NCBI GenBank assembly: GCA_001598975.1
Contig: BBXU01000672.1
Span: 1 to 64,000, forward strand
Direction: 5' to 3'
From: Parachlorella kessleri
Lineage: Eukaryota; Chlorophyta; Trebouxiophyceae; Chlorellales; Chlorellaceae
DNA length: 64,000 bases
Position numbers and translations under genes: made by a program. Every line of letters begins with the position of its first letter. Positions within the stretch are counted from its first letter, which is position 1. Below, piece by piece: positions 31,732 through 44,500 of the stretch. The notes under the pieces were generated by a model, which had not been told where the DNA came from, did not search any database, and saw only the letters and a list, made by a program, of their open reading frames with translations.

Positions 31732-32035
31732 CGACGGGCGCGGTGGCATGTGATGATGGGACGGGAGCTAGTGAGTGCGTGTGAAGCCAGGTGTGGTGTT
31801 AGTCACTGTCATCATCTAAGTCATCATATGGACCACTAGGCACATCAGGACCTTCTCGAATTCCTTGTCCGGCACTTGCTAGGATGCAATCCATACTGTT
31901 TACTCGCAATCTTTAAGGTCAGCGGTGCTACAAGCTCTTGCAATCAGTAATCAAAGACCAGGGTCCGACTGGGAGAGGACCGGGCCAGATCTAGGATAGG
32001 AAACGGGAAGCAGGACATGCAACCCAAACTGCCAC
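31732..32035. other. Spacer between inverted arms
   Basis: 304 bp of single-copy sequence between the arms, with no recognised coding motif. It would form the loop of a transcript folded on the arms. Confidence 0.8.
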
Positions 32036-32502
32036 GAAAGAATGATGTGAATGTGGGGGTGAGTCCAAGGGACGTGTGCGAACAAACTGCCAAGGAGAAA
32101 TACTTGATCAGGGCACGAAGGGAAATGCCAGTGCTGGCTTGAGAAGGATTTGAAAGTTCGGCATCTGCTACCTATGCAACTGCTCTACATGCGCTTATGA
32201 ATTTCCTGCAAAGACGGATACATCCCCTCCCTATACCCCGTGGCATCAAAGGTGGGGCGGCGGCCAGCTGGCACCTGGGGGTTGTGGATGCGGACCTGCA
32301 GCTGTGGCACCGGGGAAGGTGGCACAGGCGCCATCTGGTGCATGGGTACAGGTGTGGGGACAGCTGCAGGTGCACCAAACAACGCACCTAGGGCTGTGTC
32401 AGGAGCCCGCTCAATCCTGCCCAGAAAGGTACCGAGCAAGAGGCTGGTGAGGCGGCCCTCCACGGAGCCAGACCGCTGCTGTGGCTGCCGCACGGGCTGC
32501 TT
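32036..32502 (-). repeat. Inverted repeat, right arm (467 bp)
   Basis: Antisense copy of the gag end. Read on the minus strand it encodes the same C-terminus (for example VPTPVPMHQMAPVPPSP) with a few substitutions (DERAPDTDLG becomes IERAPDTALG). It joins integrase sequence at 32503. Confidence 0.95.
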
Positions 32503-33519
32503 TTCAAGTCGGATTACAGGCCACTGGACGTGGCTAAGGCGCTACTGGCCTGGGTGTTCCGCCTCTACGGCTACCCCAAGGTGCTGGTCTCGGACAGGGA
32601 CTCTGCCTTCACCTCTGAGGTATGGCAAGAGCTCCACAAGTTGCTGGGCACCAAGCTGGCCATGTCGACGGCCTACCACCCTCAGACTGATGGGCAGACT
32701 GAGCGTGCACACCGTACCCTGGAGGAGATGCTGCGTGCTTTCGTGGATGAGGAGCACACCAACTGGGATGAGCTGTTGCCGCTCTGTGAGTTTGCCTACA
32801 ACAGTTCTGAGCACCGCAGCACGGGCCAGACACCCTTTCGGATGATGAATGGTCGAGAGCCACCCACACCTGCTGCCCTGCTCAGCAAAGCTGGGCTTCC
32901 GCGAGAGCCCTCGGACGTGGCTACAGCGGCGTGGCTGGTGAAGATGCACCGTGCCTGGGAGAGCGCCAGACGCGCCCTGGCTCAGGCTGCCGCAACCCAG
33001 AAGCGGTACGCTGACAAGCACCGCCGACCCACGGCCGTCAAGGTAGGTGACCAGGTGAAGATGGAGCGCAAGTTCATCCTGAAGACCCGTGCCGGTGGAG
33101 GACCCAAGGGTAAGCTGAACCCACCGTGGGTGGGACCCTTCACCGTGATCGACATGGTGTCTCCCAACGCAGCCAAGCTGCAACTGCCTGACACCTGGCG
33201 CATGCACCCTGTGGTCAACGTGTCTCGCCTGGAGCCGTACTATGACGGGTCAGGGCAGTTTCCTGAGCGGGGATGCGTGCGGCCCGAGGACGTACCCTTG
33301 CCTGTGCCGGCAGAGTTCCCCTTCCTGCGCATGGCAGGCTACCTGGCCAGCCGCCACGGGCGCGGTGGCCGACCACGAGAGCTGTTGGTGCAGTGGACGG
33401 ATTTGCCAGAGCCCTCGTGGCTGGAGGCTAAGCTTTGCCAGGAGCAGTGTCGACTAGCGCATGGCTCGGACTATGAGCACAAACGGATGTTGGACAGGAT
33501 GAAGCGTTTGAACTCTTAA
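32503..33519 (+). pseudogene. Integrase, C-terminal half with GPY/F and chromodomain-like tail (5' truncated)
   Basis: An intact frame from the inverted-repeat junction to the stop at 33519. It starts within the integrase core: LDVAKALLAWVFRLYGYPK, then SDRDSAF with the second catalytic Asp, then AYHPQTDGQTERAHRTLEE with the catalytic Glu. The first catalytic Asp and the HHCC zinc domain are missing, so the enzyme cannot work. The C-terminal GPFTVIDM...HPVVNVSRLEPY region is the GPY/F module. The segment around LLVQWTDLPEPSWLEAKLC resembles a chromodomain, pointing to the chromovirus branch of Ty3/gypsy. The reading frame itself has no stops, in line with recent insertion. Confidence 0.92.
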
Positions 33520-34303
33520 CGTCAGTCCTGAGCGCCTGTGTAGAGGCTTGCGGTTGGTGTAGGTTCTGTGTTCTTGAGCCTGCGCACCAACCAGGCTGTG
33601 TGCCTCAGCAGGCGTAGGGCTGTCCCTCTGTCATGCTGCGTGTGGAGCTTGGAGCTGGCGTAGTGAAGCTGATGATATGTGGTGCTAAGTGAAGTTGAGC
33701 TGAGTTGATGATGATAGTTGAAGCAGTGTTTGGATGGCAACTGATGGTGGTGATGACAATGGTCACTCCTTTCACAAGTTCCCTAATTGCTCCCCTTTAG
33801 TTTGTTGTTCTGTGTGTGTGTCTGTCTTTGTCTTTATTTTCCTTGTGTGTGTGTGTGTGTGTGCTGCAGTCTTGTTCTGATACTTCCCTTTCTTTCTCTC
33901 TTCCTTGATATGGCGTGTCAGGTATTGCAGACTACAGCCATTGCTTAGAGCAGCTCGTGGTGTGTAGTTGATGCCTCATGGTTCCCTGTTCACTCTTGCT
34001 TGCACCTTCTCTTCTTATCTTGGGAGCTTGCAACCCGGCTGCAGCCTAGTAGGTGGTTGGTGTAGTCGGTGTGTTGTTTCCTTTGCCGCTGCGCACAGTG
34101 GGCTTGTCCCATGCGGCAGGAGTGGGTTTTTTCATCACTAGTAGGGTTCCTGCTTGTGGTTTTTCCCATTCCACCCTAGCTGGTGTTGTGTTGTCTTGGT
34201 GTTCCGGCGCCTGGACTGCACTTGCGCCCTAGGACTCCTATTCCCCTGTCCCCTTTTAGCCTAGGTGCCCCTCTCCTTCCGAAACGAGGACGTTTCGTCT
34301 AGT
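33520..34303 (+). other. Element 3' noncoding region with GT microsatellite
   Basis: About 800 bp between the integrase stop and the polypurine tract. It is rich in T and G, with a (TG)n run near 33845-33863. No open reading frame of note. Confidence 0.7.
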
Positions 34304-34316
34304 AGGGAGGGGAGGA
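34304..34316 (+). promoter_or_regulatory. Polypurine tract
   Basis: AGGGAGGGGAGGA, all purine, lies one base before the right LTR. It would prime plus-strand DNA synthesis. Confidence 0.85.
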
Positions 34317-34317
34317 T

Positions 34318-34545
34318 TGTAAGCAGGACAGTACCTGCCACCTGGCAAGTCGTGGTTAGTCGGCGTGCCTTGCATGCTGTGCTTTTCTTTTATCCCCTAG
34401 AATCTTCTGATCCTGTGCGCCTAGTTGAAGGCGGCCCGATGGTGAGAGCTCGGACAGTCTTAGCTAGTACCCCAACCCTGTAACAACCATCGCCTGCCAT
34501 CGAGTTCGGTTCGACCATCAGATACTGGTACTGAGACCCCTCACA
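34318..34545 (+). repeat. Right LTR (228 bp)
   Basis: Starts TGTAAGCAGG and ends CCCCTCACA, followed by the TGTTG target duplication at 34546-34550. Nearly identical to the left LTR. Confidence 0.95.
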
Positions 34546-34550
34546 TGTTG
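34546..34550. repeat. Target-site duplication, right copy
   Basis: TGTTG, identical to 29910-29914. Confidence 0.93.
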
Positions 34551-35512
34551 GTGGGCGCGAGAGCAATGTGGCATTGCCGCAGAGCGAGGATCAGCACTCC
34601 AAAACCCCAAAGTTGAACTGCCAGCAGGATCAATGCAAACCCATCACCAGCGAATGCCCCACCACGCCATGGCCTGCCCAGGACTAACCCGCACAAGCGT
34701 GCTTTTGGCGAGCACCTGTACATGCTTGATGGATGGTTAAGCTGCGCCCAACCTCGGACTGCTGGTGCTCCTCATAAACCTGAAGTAGGACAGGTTGCCA
34801 AGCTGCCCCAGCCGCCCCACCCCATTTGGTAGTGCGGCGTTCAAGATGCACTATGCTAAGCATGACTCAGGCATACGTCTCAAAGAACCGCAGCAAGCGG
34901 TGCTGCAAGTGGACCATGGCACGGCCTGGTTACAGGTTAATGTACGGTACCATTACCAGAGTTAGGAGGTCAGTTTGGCATCAACAGCTAGCGACCAAAA
35001 ATGACAGTCCTGGTAGATATCGCATACGCATTCTACTCCATCACACCAGGAAGGAAAGGTGCATCCCAAGCTGCTCCCCGCCAGGTAGCAGCAGGCAGCG
35101 TAGTATATAACTACGACCAAGGCCAAGTACACATCAAAATAAGGCGCACAGCTGCCCCGAAATGAAACAGTCATGGAAGTACAGCGCAAGGCAGGCAGAG
35201 ATAGGCTGAAGACCGTACGATCAACATTCAGAAACGAAATGCTGGTGGCACGATGCGCGCGGTTCCCAAGGGAGTCATCAAAGTGAACTTCACCTAGGAG
35301 GCCTCCTTGAGGCTTTGCGGACCTTGCTGTCACAGTTGTGGGAACCTGCGGCCATACATGTCGCAAATTTAGTCACCCACTGCTTAGGTCATACCCACCT
35401 CCCAGGTCTGTCAGGCATCCAGAAACTAATTAAGAGATGTAGCGCTCGGACTATCCACTGCTCTGCTTCACCAAGGGCCCCCTTAATAGCTGATATGTAA
35501 TGGCATTGGAGC
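34551..35512. other. Intergenic: former upstream region of DUF2358 and 3' flank of TmcB-like gene 1
   Basis: About 1 kb that was next to 29909 before the retrotransposon inserted. It should contain the original distal promoter of the DUF2358 gene and the 3' UTR of TmcB-like gene 1. No exon was recognised. Confidence 0.55.
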
Positions 35513-38500
35513 CTAACTCACGCAAAGGATACTCTGCGAGGCGAGCGGTGTTTTGCCCACAGAGTCGGGTCCTCCAGGTCGCTCTCCCTTTCTGCAATCC
35601 ACAACAACGGGGCAGTGTGAGGTACCCAGGCACTGCATGCCTTTGGTGATGAGGAGCAGTGTGCAAGGGGGTGCAGGATGAAGAAGGCGGGGTGTGAACC
35701 ACACGTCAGCTCTGGCCAAAGGCAGCAGTGCCCAAGCAAGCAGGAAGGAAGGGCAATTAAAAATCCTGGAGACCAACCCCACTGCTGCCTTCCCACCAGA
35801 CTGATGATGGCGCATCTTCTCCTGGTAGGACTTGTTAAATTTTGTAGACACGTCATTGCCAGCCGTTGGTGGCGAGACAATGGGCACCTGCAAGATTGGC
35901 AAGGAAGGTAGGTACCCAGGTTCACTATATGTGCGACATTCTGCACGTCATCTGAGTTAGCGGCGAAGGGTCCCATTGGCAGCAAAAATACATGCTGACC
36001 TCGTTGTCCGCAGAGGTGTGGTTGCAAAGGATGATGCTAAGCTTCCCAGCAGGACTGGGCTTCCTGGAGTCCGGTGCTACTCTTGTTCTCCGTCGCTGCC
36101 AACAGCATGCAAAAAAACGGCCTGCAGCACAGTTGGAGCTGGTGACGTCAGACCAGCAGCAAAGCAAATCCTTAGGGCAGGAGCACACACTCCAGTGTCA
36201 TAACGAGACATGTAGGCTAGCTCACCTGTGCCGTGCCAACCAGACAAGAGCACTCACAATGCTGGCGCATTCCACAACCCGCCTAGCGCACAGCTGGTGC
36301 GCTTACTGCACTCCAACATACCCAACCATGCGCTTGCTGGCAAGCCCTGGCGCTTGTCTGCCACCTCCTCCTCTTGGTTGGTGCTGCTCAGCACGAGACT
36401 TTCAACATCCATGTCAGCGGGAAGTTGGGACATTAGTTCGGCCACACGGCGTGACTCCTGCAGGGGAAGAGGTTGTATCCAAGGTCATGCAGGCCTCCAA
36501 TGCATGCTGTGGGCCATGAACTAAATCCTCTACTCCTGACCCACTCTCGACGGCTCATACAATCATGTCGCAGGCACACTGCAGCACCCTGGCACACACC
36601 TTCTTGCTGTGGAGGAGGAATGGCACCAAACTGAAGAAATAGAAATAGACGACCATGCCGACGCTCAACACCATAGTGAGCACCTGCGACGCAGGGACGT
36701 TGCCCGAGCCACATGAGACAGCGGCCTCGCAAGTGTGTGCAAGAAGGTTCATTAACCGTCAAGTCGCTCACTTGGCTATTGTGTGCGTTGCAGCAAAGCA
36801 ATGTGTGGGGACGCTGTGTGTACAAAGTACAAAGAAAGCAGCCAGACACCCTGGCAACTTACTTGCAGCACAACAACGAGCGTGATTCTGTTCCTCCCAT
36901 CAGATACAAAGTTTCTGGTGTTCGTCTCGAGGCCATCCTGCAGTGGCAACAAATGGGGCACAACGCGTTACCACCCACTACAGCTGTGCAAGGATACTTC
37001 TGGTTGTGCTGGCATCTCCTAAGTAGTCATTGGATCTTGTGCTTGGCCGGTGCATACACCTCAGTGACAAGTTAAGCTCCTGGGAACTCATGGCACCAAT
37101 GTCAAGTGGCGGCACGCAGTAGGACTATACTCAGCGACGGTGAGAACCAAGGGCGTGAAAATATCACTATGGGAGATTTCCCCGGGTAGCAGCCGGCTCA
37201 CCTCCAGAACTTCGCCATCGCGGTCCACAGCCCAAAGAAATTCAAAGGCAGGCGTATTCAAACTAACGGAGACAGCCGGCTGTGTCACCCAAAGCTGGGC
37301 AGCATGTAACAAGAACTGGTTCATGAGGTGATTGAGGCCATTGTTGGTATCCTGCACGCGGCAGAACAACCAGACCTCATCATCTGGGAACCGAGCCAGA
37401 TCAAATCGAGCACTCTTGGCAACAGCATCACCGACTGCACTCACTTCATAGAGAGGATCGCCTGGTCGCAGGCACTTGGTGGTGTTGGCGTTCAAACACC
37501 CCTGGCCAAACCATAACTGCTCATGCTGGTTGTTCAGCCGCAAGGCACCGTCCAACCCAAGCTTGGCATCCCCATACAATATCCCTTGCAGGTACACTTG
37601 AATCATGGGAAAGGCAGCGCCAAGCCTGCATAGTGGCATCCCAGGGTAACAATGGTGCATATGAGATGCACCACAATTGAAGCAAGCGTGAAAGTACAGA
37701 AGAGCGAGGGTTGAGGCGTTACATCCAGGCATGGCATCCTGGGTGCATTCACGCTACTTACTCTCCCTGCAATTGATTGGCTTGGGAGGCGGAGGCAGAA
37801 AATGCAATCCCAACGGCTTTGTTGAAGGCTGTGTGCACCCTGTAGCGTGGCAACAGGCAGATGTTAGGGGCAGCACCCGCTGACTGGATATTGGAGTGGG
37901 GGTTCCGGGCAGCTCTAGCAGCATGCACAAGTTAAGGAAAACTTGGAATCTTGCAACCCAGATAGCCAAGTAAAGCCCATGCTCACCAGTAGTGCAGCAA
38001 ACTAGACCCCACCAGGTTGGCGACCTGCAAGTACACAGCCACAGGTGATTACCATTCTTACCGCCCACACTCAGGAGCAGCCCAGGTTCATCTACCAAGG
38101 TGAGACGACAGCCAAGCGGTGGGCAGGCAGGCAGGCGAGGCTTCCCCCCAATCCCACTTACAGATACGGTGGAGCCTCTTAATCTAAAAATAGATATGAT
38201 GTTCACCACACAGATGACGATGCACCAAAGCACAAAGGGAGAGACCATGATGTAGGCAGCGCGCCCATTGGACGTCTGCAAGCACAAGGCTTCGTTAGGG
38301 TGTTTTGAAGGTGCTTCTGCAGGCAGCATGTCTCTCGTGGCACAAGGGAAGCTGTGAAAGTACAGCCTTTCTGACGGGGAATGCAACCATGCCCACACAC
38401 TTGCGGATTCAAATATTACTTACCAGCCTGCGCTTGGTAGCAGTAAGACTGTATCCCACGCCCTTGTCAGCAGCCGCCCCACTTCCAGTGCCATCCTGCT

Positions 38501-41500
38501 GTTGTTGCTGCTGCAGGGATACAAGTAATAGCAGCAGCAGCAAAGTTTGAACATACACACCCCGAGACGGGATGGCTCAGCCACGATGGCAACCCTAGCA
38601 AAGTAGCAGCTCAGCTTTCATACCAACAAACACCAGGAGGCGCACACCTCCACACATACTGTACCCACACGTTCCCCACTTGCCCGCAGCCACGTCTCCC
38701 CATCCTCGTCGTCGCCTTCCTCCTCATCTTGAGACACCTGCACCTCCCTAGTGGCCAGCTGCATCACCACGGGCCGCGGCACCGCCTGCAAGCGATGTTC
38801 AAGGTGAGCCAAACTTTGGCCTCAGCTGTCGAACGATTCCTGGGTAGCAAGGCATGCAGCGCTCTCTCCCTCCCTTTCTCCGTTCTAGGCGATGTTTGCC
38901 ACACGGCAAATAAAACAGATATGTGGGTACTGTACAGCTTACGCCATGACCTGTACCCATCCCCAGATGAAGGGAAAGAACATGAAAGCTGAGGATTTGC
39001 CACCCAGCACCCTAGAGCACTCACCAGAAAGACATTGAACAGTCTGAGACGAGCGCGGTTGACGAAATCCAGCAGCAAGTAAAGGGCCAGGCAGCACAGT
39101 GGAATTAGGCCGCCAGCTTCAACGAGAATAAATACGATCATCAGCTGCAGCAGAGTGGGCCAAGAAGCTGCTTTCACTAGCTGGCTGTACTTGAGCAAAC
39201 CCCAGTAGGGACCCTTGCATGCCTCCCCGTCACACCCTTGGAGCAAAGAGAAGCTCCTACAGAGTCTTTGTGGGCTATCAGCGTCCAGCTATGACCATGC
39301 ACCTGACCACCTCAATCTCAAACCAATCGTCACCTATCGTCCACACAGCTATACCCACCTTCGTCTGCTGGGCAAGTTTAACGCCAAAAACATCTTTTTG
39401 GGAGTTCAAACTGTCCAGGAGGCCACTGGCAAGAACATTTTTGTTTGTTTTCATGAAGTTCACTTCCTGTAAGAAACAGCCATGCCAGTACGTCGGCCAA
39501 CTGTCAGATGCAGGGGCGACAGACAGGAACGAGAACTAAGAGCAACGCCACTGCTCAGCTCAACCTGCCCCGGTCTCCCGGGGGCAACAAGCTCATGAGC
39601 AGAAAGTGCAATGCACTTGCCGTTGCGTTGGCCAGGGTGGCGCCTGCCGGGGTTGGTGCTGTTGCCCCAATCAAGCGGCCGGCAGTTGCAAACCGCTGGG
39701 CCAGGTCCCACAAAGAGGAATTGTATTGCCTGCCGGTGGACCAGATGGAGGGGCTCAATAAAGCTGTGCGCAGGCCAGCAGCAAACAAAGGAGCCTGCCA
39801 AGAGGAGGCCCGCCATCAAGAATAACATCCTGTGCAGCGCAGGGGCGTCCTTGCCATCCCTCACATGTGTAAGTCATGCAGACAAGAGTGTACCTATTTG
39901 GTGCCAGCTCCTTCACAGTGAATCCGTCTGCATCACTAATGAACAACGTTCGCTGCCTTTCTGTGTCTGGAGGTTCCAGCTTGCCAGGGTTTGTACCAAA
40001 TAGGTTATTGTGGAGAGTCTGCTCCAAATGATCTGCCTGCATGTCGGCACCAGCGCAGGTCAGCGGGTTGCAGCCTTGAAAAACAAGTACGCATGCAAGT
40101 CAACCCCAACTTTGGTGGATGCTAGCAGCTGTCACTATACAAGGATGTCTAGCTGTCACCTTTTGCTCCATCCAAGGGCTGTATGTGACGATCAGACTGT
40201 CTGCCTGAGCTGGATCTGCAGCCAGAGGTGTATGAAGCATGTTTTAGCAGGGCATCCAACACATGCCCTGCACCCAGCTCTAAGCGCAGGACCACACAGC
40301 CACAACGGGACCACAGACCTTCGCGGCGTATGGTGTAAATACTGGTACCATCTGTGGCTGAAGTAAGGAGCCGCATTCCAGTCATCATCTGCAGGTGCAT
40401 CAGGCATGTCAACCTCAGACGCTGGCCACAAGTAGATTGGCATGCCTGGCTAGTGATTAGCCAGCGGAAGAAACGGTTCTTGCCTTTGAACAGCTCATGC
40501 AGGCTTCTCCCGCATCCACGACGTTATTGAAGAAACTGTGATAATCTTGGATGCCCTTGAATGTCAACCCAAAGTTGAGGGCATGGACGCCAAGTAGCAA
40601 AGCCAGCATCGCAATGGAGGCCCTGCAGGCATAGCATAGCGGTGATGATGCTACCATGCAGAGCTGGAATGAAACATGCCAGGGTGCTGCCAGGGGATGG
40701 AACTAGGAACGACAACCACTAAGTACCATCTCAGAGTATGAATCATCTGCTGGGCCTTTGGAGAGCTCAGCATCTTGTTCAGACGGCGGAAGCGCTTCGC
40801 TCGCTGGTGGCTGCTGAAGCTGACATGGTTTCCAGCAGCCTGCACTCCACAGAAAACTGGCGAACCGGGTATGTCCACCGACCAGTTCAGTGTGGCACCA
40901 CCACGGGAATATCCCACACAACGACAGCACTTTCTGCGTCTGATTCAAGTACAGCGGCACCGAGTCCGTGGCCATCCCACGCACCTGAGGCTCCTCTAAA
41001 GAGTTGCCCTCATTGTAGGATGTTCCATCATCATCCAGGGAGTGCTCTGAGCGGCCCTCAGCTGCAGCCAAGCTAGGAGCGCATTGGCAAGCAGCCATCC
41101 ACAGGTAACGGGGTAGGCAGCACCAAGTTGCAGGCACAGAAGAGCCACAGTCGCAAGCAGCCCGCCTCACGATACCTACCTGGCTTAGCCTTAGGCGACA
41201 CAGGCTGGCTTGAGGCAGTTACAGCACTAATCCTGCAGAGGATATATAAGAACAGCAAAGTATAGTAGGATATATAAACACAGCAAAGTGATTTACTGCA
41301 ACTATTCAAAAGAAGCAGAGCTGCAGGCGAGCGTACATGTGCGCCAGTGGATAAGAGAGGGAGCTAGCTGCCATGTGGCAAAGAAACGGGGATGAAGCTC
41401 GCATGACCTCACCATCCTAGCCTGTCTGGAAACTCACATGGATGTCTGCCGCTTCAGAGAGTTGGTGGGACTGTTTTGCATTGACCCATCTGAGGCAGCA

Positions 41501-44500
41501 CCACAGCAGCTGAGCGCCTGAACCAGGCTTGGCCGCACTTGGGAAGCTGGCTGCATTGTCTGCACTGTAACACGCAGCAGCCACCTGCAGGGGCGTGTAA
41601 TGGGAATCACCAAGCAGATAGGCAACGCTCACACAGGCTTTGGAATAGCACCCTTATCAACATGTAGAGGGGCAACTCGGTGATACTGCTAGTTTCATAC
41701 CCACCTAGTGCCGTCGCCATGCTTGTCGGCACCCTGAACCAGCACCAGCATGCGAGACCCATCCGCCTGCACGCACAAGATCACAGATCGGTGAAGTAGA
41801 AGGGGGCCAGCGAGCTGACGTCATACGGGTCTGTAGGTATCCTGTTCTTCTGTCACCTTGCCTCTGTTCCCCTGTTGCTTGCTGTTACCTGAGGCGGCGG
41901 TGATGTGCCATGCTGCATCCAATCAAACAGGCCTCCCTGATATTCCGGAGGCCACATTTCCCACCCTAGCAAGAACCTGTTGCAAAGCCTTTTGGGGCAA
42001 ACTGCACATTGCGAAGCTTGCTCCCGGCCTCACTACAAGCGTAACTCACGTGCAAGGCTACCATCTCCTGCTTGTCCCCCACAGCTTGGTGGTCAACGCG
42101 CTTCAGCTGCGACCGCTTTACACCAAGGAAGTCCTCCACCCGCAAGGTGCCAGCAGCACGGCCAGCTGCAGAGAAATAGTACAAAACTGGACAAGGCAAG
42201 GGCACGACCACAGTGACAGGAACCGACATCCCAGGGCATCAAGTGTCGCGTGGTTAATTGGGTTCGCTTAAAAGAATGGGGATAAAGATGCATATATGCT
42301 CGTTTGGACACCTGCCTGGAGGTTGGATAAAATGCGTGATGGGCAGCCCCTTCAGAGCATTGTGCCCAAACAAGTAAGGAGCCTCAATATCTGCAGCAAA
42401 TAGCACAGCAAAACCTGTAAGGGGCTGCTTCTCTGGCCAAAGCCGGAGCCGATTGCAGTGCTGCAGCTGTGCGTCGCTAGTAAAAGCCATCAGTCGATAT
42501 AGAGCTAGGGCTGCTTGCAACCTTGCCCTGAAATCCACACGCCGTACTGCCCATGCAAGCTCAACTCAACACCACAAGAGCACACAGTGAGGCTGGTCAT
42601 CCGCACCTGCTGCTTTGACTCTCAGCTCCGAGTCAATCTCCATATTCACTTCCACCAGATCATCCTGCCGCAGCTCCACAACATGCAGCTGTCCTCCTGA
42701 TGCAGCAACAGGTCCAGAGATGAGCAGCATGACGCTGACGTCTTGTGCCTTTTTAGGTTCTCTTAAGCCCACACCCAGCCGACCTAGGGCTGCCATGAAG
42801 GGGTGTGCTGAAGCGCTTACAATCACCGAAGATGATTCTTGCGCCTGCGCACGCCATTGCTAAACAGCCAATGTCCACCTCACCATCAGAGATGTCCTGT
42901 TCTGAGAGCGCACCCTCATCCACCAACTGCATTCATATTGCGGTGTAAAGAGAAGTTCTGAGAGCGGTGGATCATGGTGTTCAACAGTCTAAGGGGTACG
43001 GCAGTGGGCACATGTCAAGGTTCCCAGGTACAACTGCAGCATGCGACTGAAGTATGCATGCACATGGCAGAGCCTCAGGATATTACCTCATGAATTTCCA
43101 CTTCGGTATCTGCCACCTGCGTAACAAGTGAAGCAGGTTACAAGACGTGGGAAATCCCGCTTGTTGCACTGTCCAACTCACAACCCTGCATTCAGAAAAC
43201 CACAGTTCTCCTTGAACAGGTACTTGGCAGCAATCCAACCACAGTTCTCCTTGAACAGGTACTTGGCAGCAATCCTTGCTGACGGCGAGCCTCACCGGCA
43301 GCACAACCATGCGGCAGGGTAATGTGCCAGAGAGTGCTAGGGCGGTCTTCTTGAGCCCCTGGTCCAGCTGAGCGGCTGCTGCACTGGGAATGACCCCCAC
43401 ACGGAACGACGCAGCACCTCCAGCAGCTGCAACGCAGATAAATAACTATAAGATAAATAACTATTGAGCATTAGCATACTGACAGCTATTTCGCTGTCAT
43501 GGCAGGTTTTGCGCCCGTCGGCTTATCCCAGGTACGCGAAGTTGAGGCCAGGGCACATTGCAAACACTCATCACGCATGAGATTCAAGGCATACCATGCA
43601 TCTTGGACGTCTGATGGGATAGCCTGGAAAGCAGCTGGGGCACTGGGGGCCAGTCCCGGAACACCCCGGCCGGCTTGTTAAAGTCCTGGACCACCTCCGA
43701 GATGTCCTTGCCACACAGGTCCTTCACATCCTGCCATCAACAAGCGAGGCAGCGGTGACCTGTTGACACGGATGGCGATGGAGAGGGCTGGCATGACTGA
43801 ATTACCGCTTTGAAGTCTGTGTCTTGCGCAAGCAGGCACTTCCGGCTCGCCCAAGGGTCTCACCTGGCCAAACCCAGCAAGGGCAGTGGCAGCATCAGCC
43901 TTCAAGGCCAGCACCCGGCCGTCAGCATGGACTAGCAGCTGCATTCGCTTACTGCTGTTGAAGACATCCTGCAGCGCTCGCAGACCAACCAGCCAGGTGT
44001 CAAACAGTAGGCGCGCAGTGCATGCCATTTAACCCCAATTTACAACGGGCGTGGCAGCGGGGCAAGACATAAAATATTACCAGCAGAGCATCACAAAAGG
44101 CATACTGCGTCACACTGAACAGTGGCCTCACCCGCACAGTACCCCCACCCCAGCCATCTGCCTCTGGCACCTCCAACTCCGTAACAGTGGCCGTCAGACA
44201 CCGCATCGTGCCGGCCTGCTGTATAAAGACCAGCACACTGTGATGGTATACGGATGTATGCTTTGCCTCGAATAAATCACAATGGCCGAGAGAGGAAGCT
44301 TGGTAAACATAGGCAGACATTCAGAACCCGAGTGTGCCGCTGAGCACAGGAAGCTCCACTGTCAGACAGGATAGATGGTACCTGGACTTGCACCACTTGC
44401 AGGCGCACAGGTATCTGCTTGTTGTTCCGGCCCAGCAGGTACACAATGCGGCCCGTGCGGCAGGAGAATGGTGCCTGTAAGGAAAGAGTAAGGGTGGTTG

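Larger units (their letters stand above)
29915..34545 (+). mobile_element. Ty3/gypsy LTR retrotransposon, internally deleted and rearranged
   Basis: A 4.6-kb element with TG...CA LTRs, a 5-bp TGTTG duplication, a primer binding site, a polypurine tract, a gag-like gene with zinc knuckles, and the 3' half of a chromovirus-type integrase. The LTRs differ by one base change and one single-base indel, so insertion is recent. Protease, reverse transcriptase, RNase H and the integrase N-terminus are missing. In their place is a 467-bp inverted copy of the gag end (31265-31731 against 32036-32502) around a 304-bp spacer. The right arm joins directly to integrase sequence. The element cannot move by itself but keeps the cis signals for mobilisation in trans. 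It sits between the DUF2358 start codon and the end of the TmcB-like gene. Confidence 0.95.

Noticed and set aside
33842..33866. (TG)n run as a possible functional site
   Set aside because: It is a simple microsatellite in the noncoding end of the element, with no other signal.
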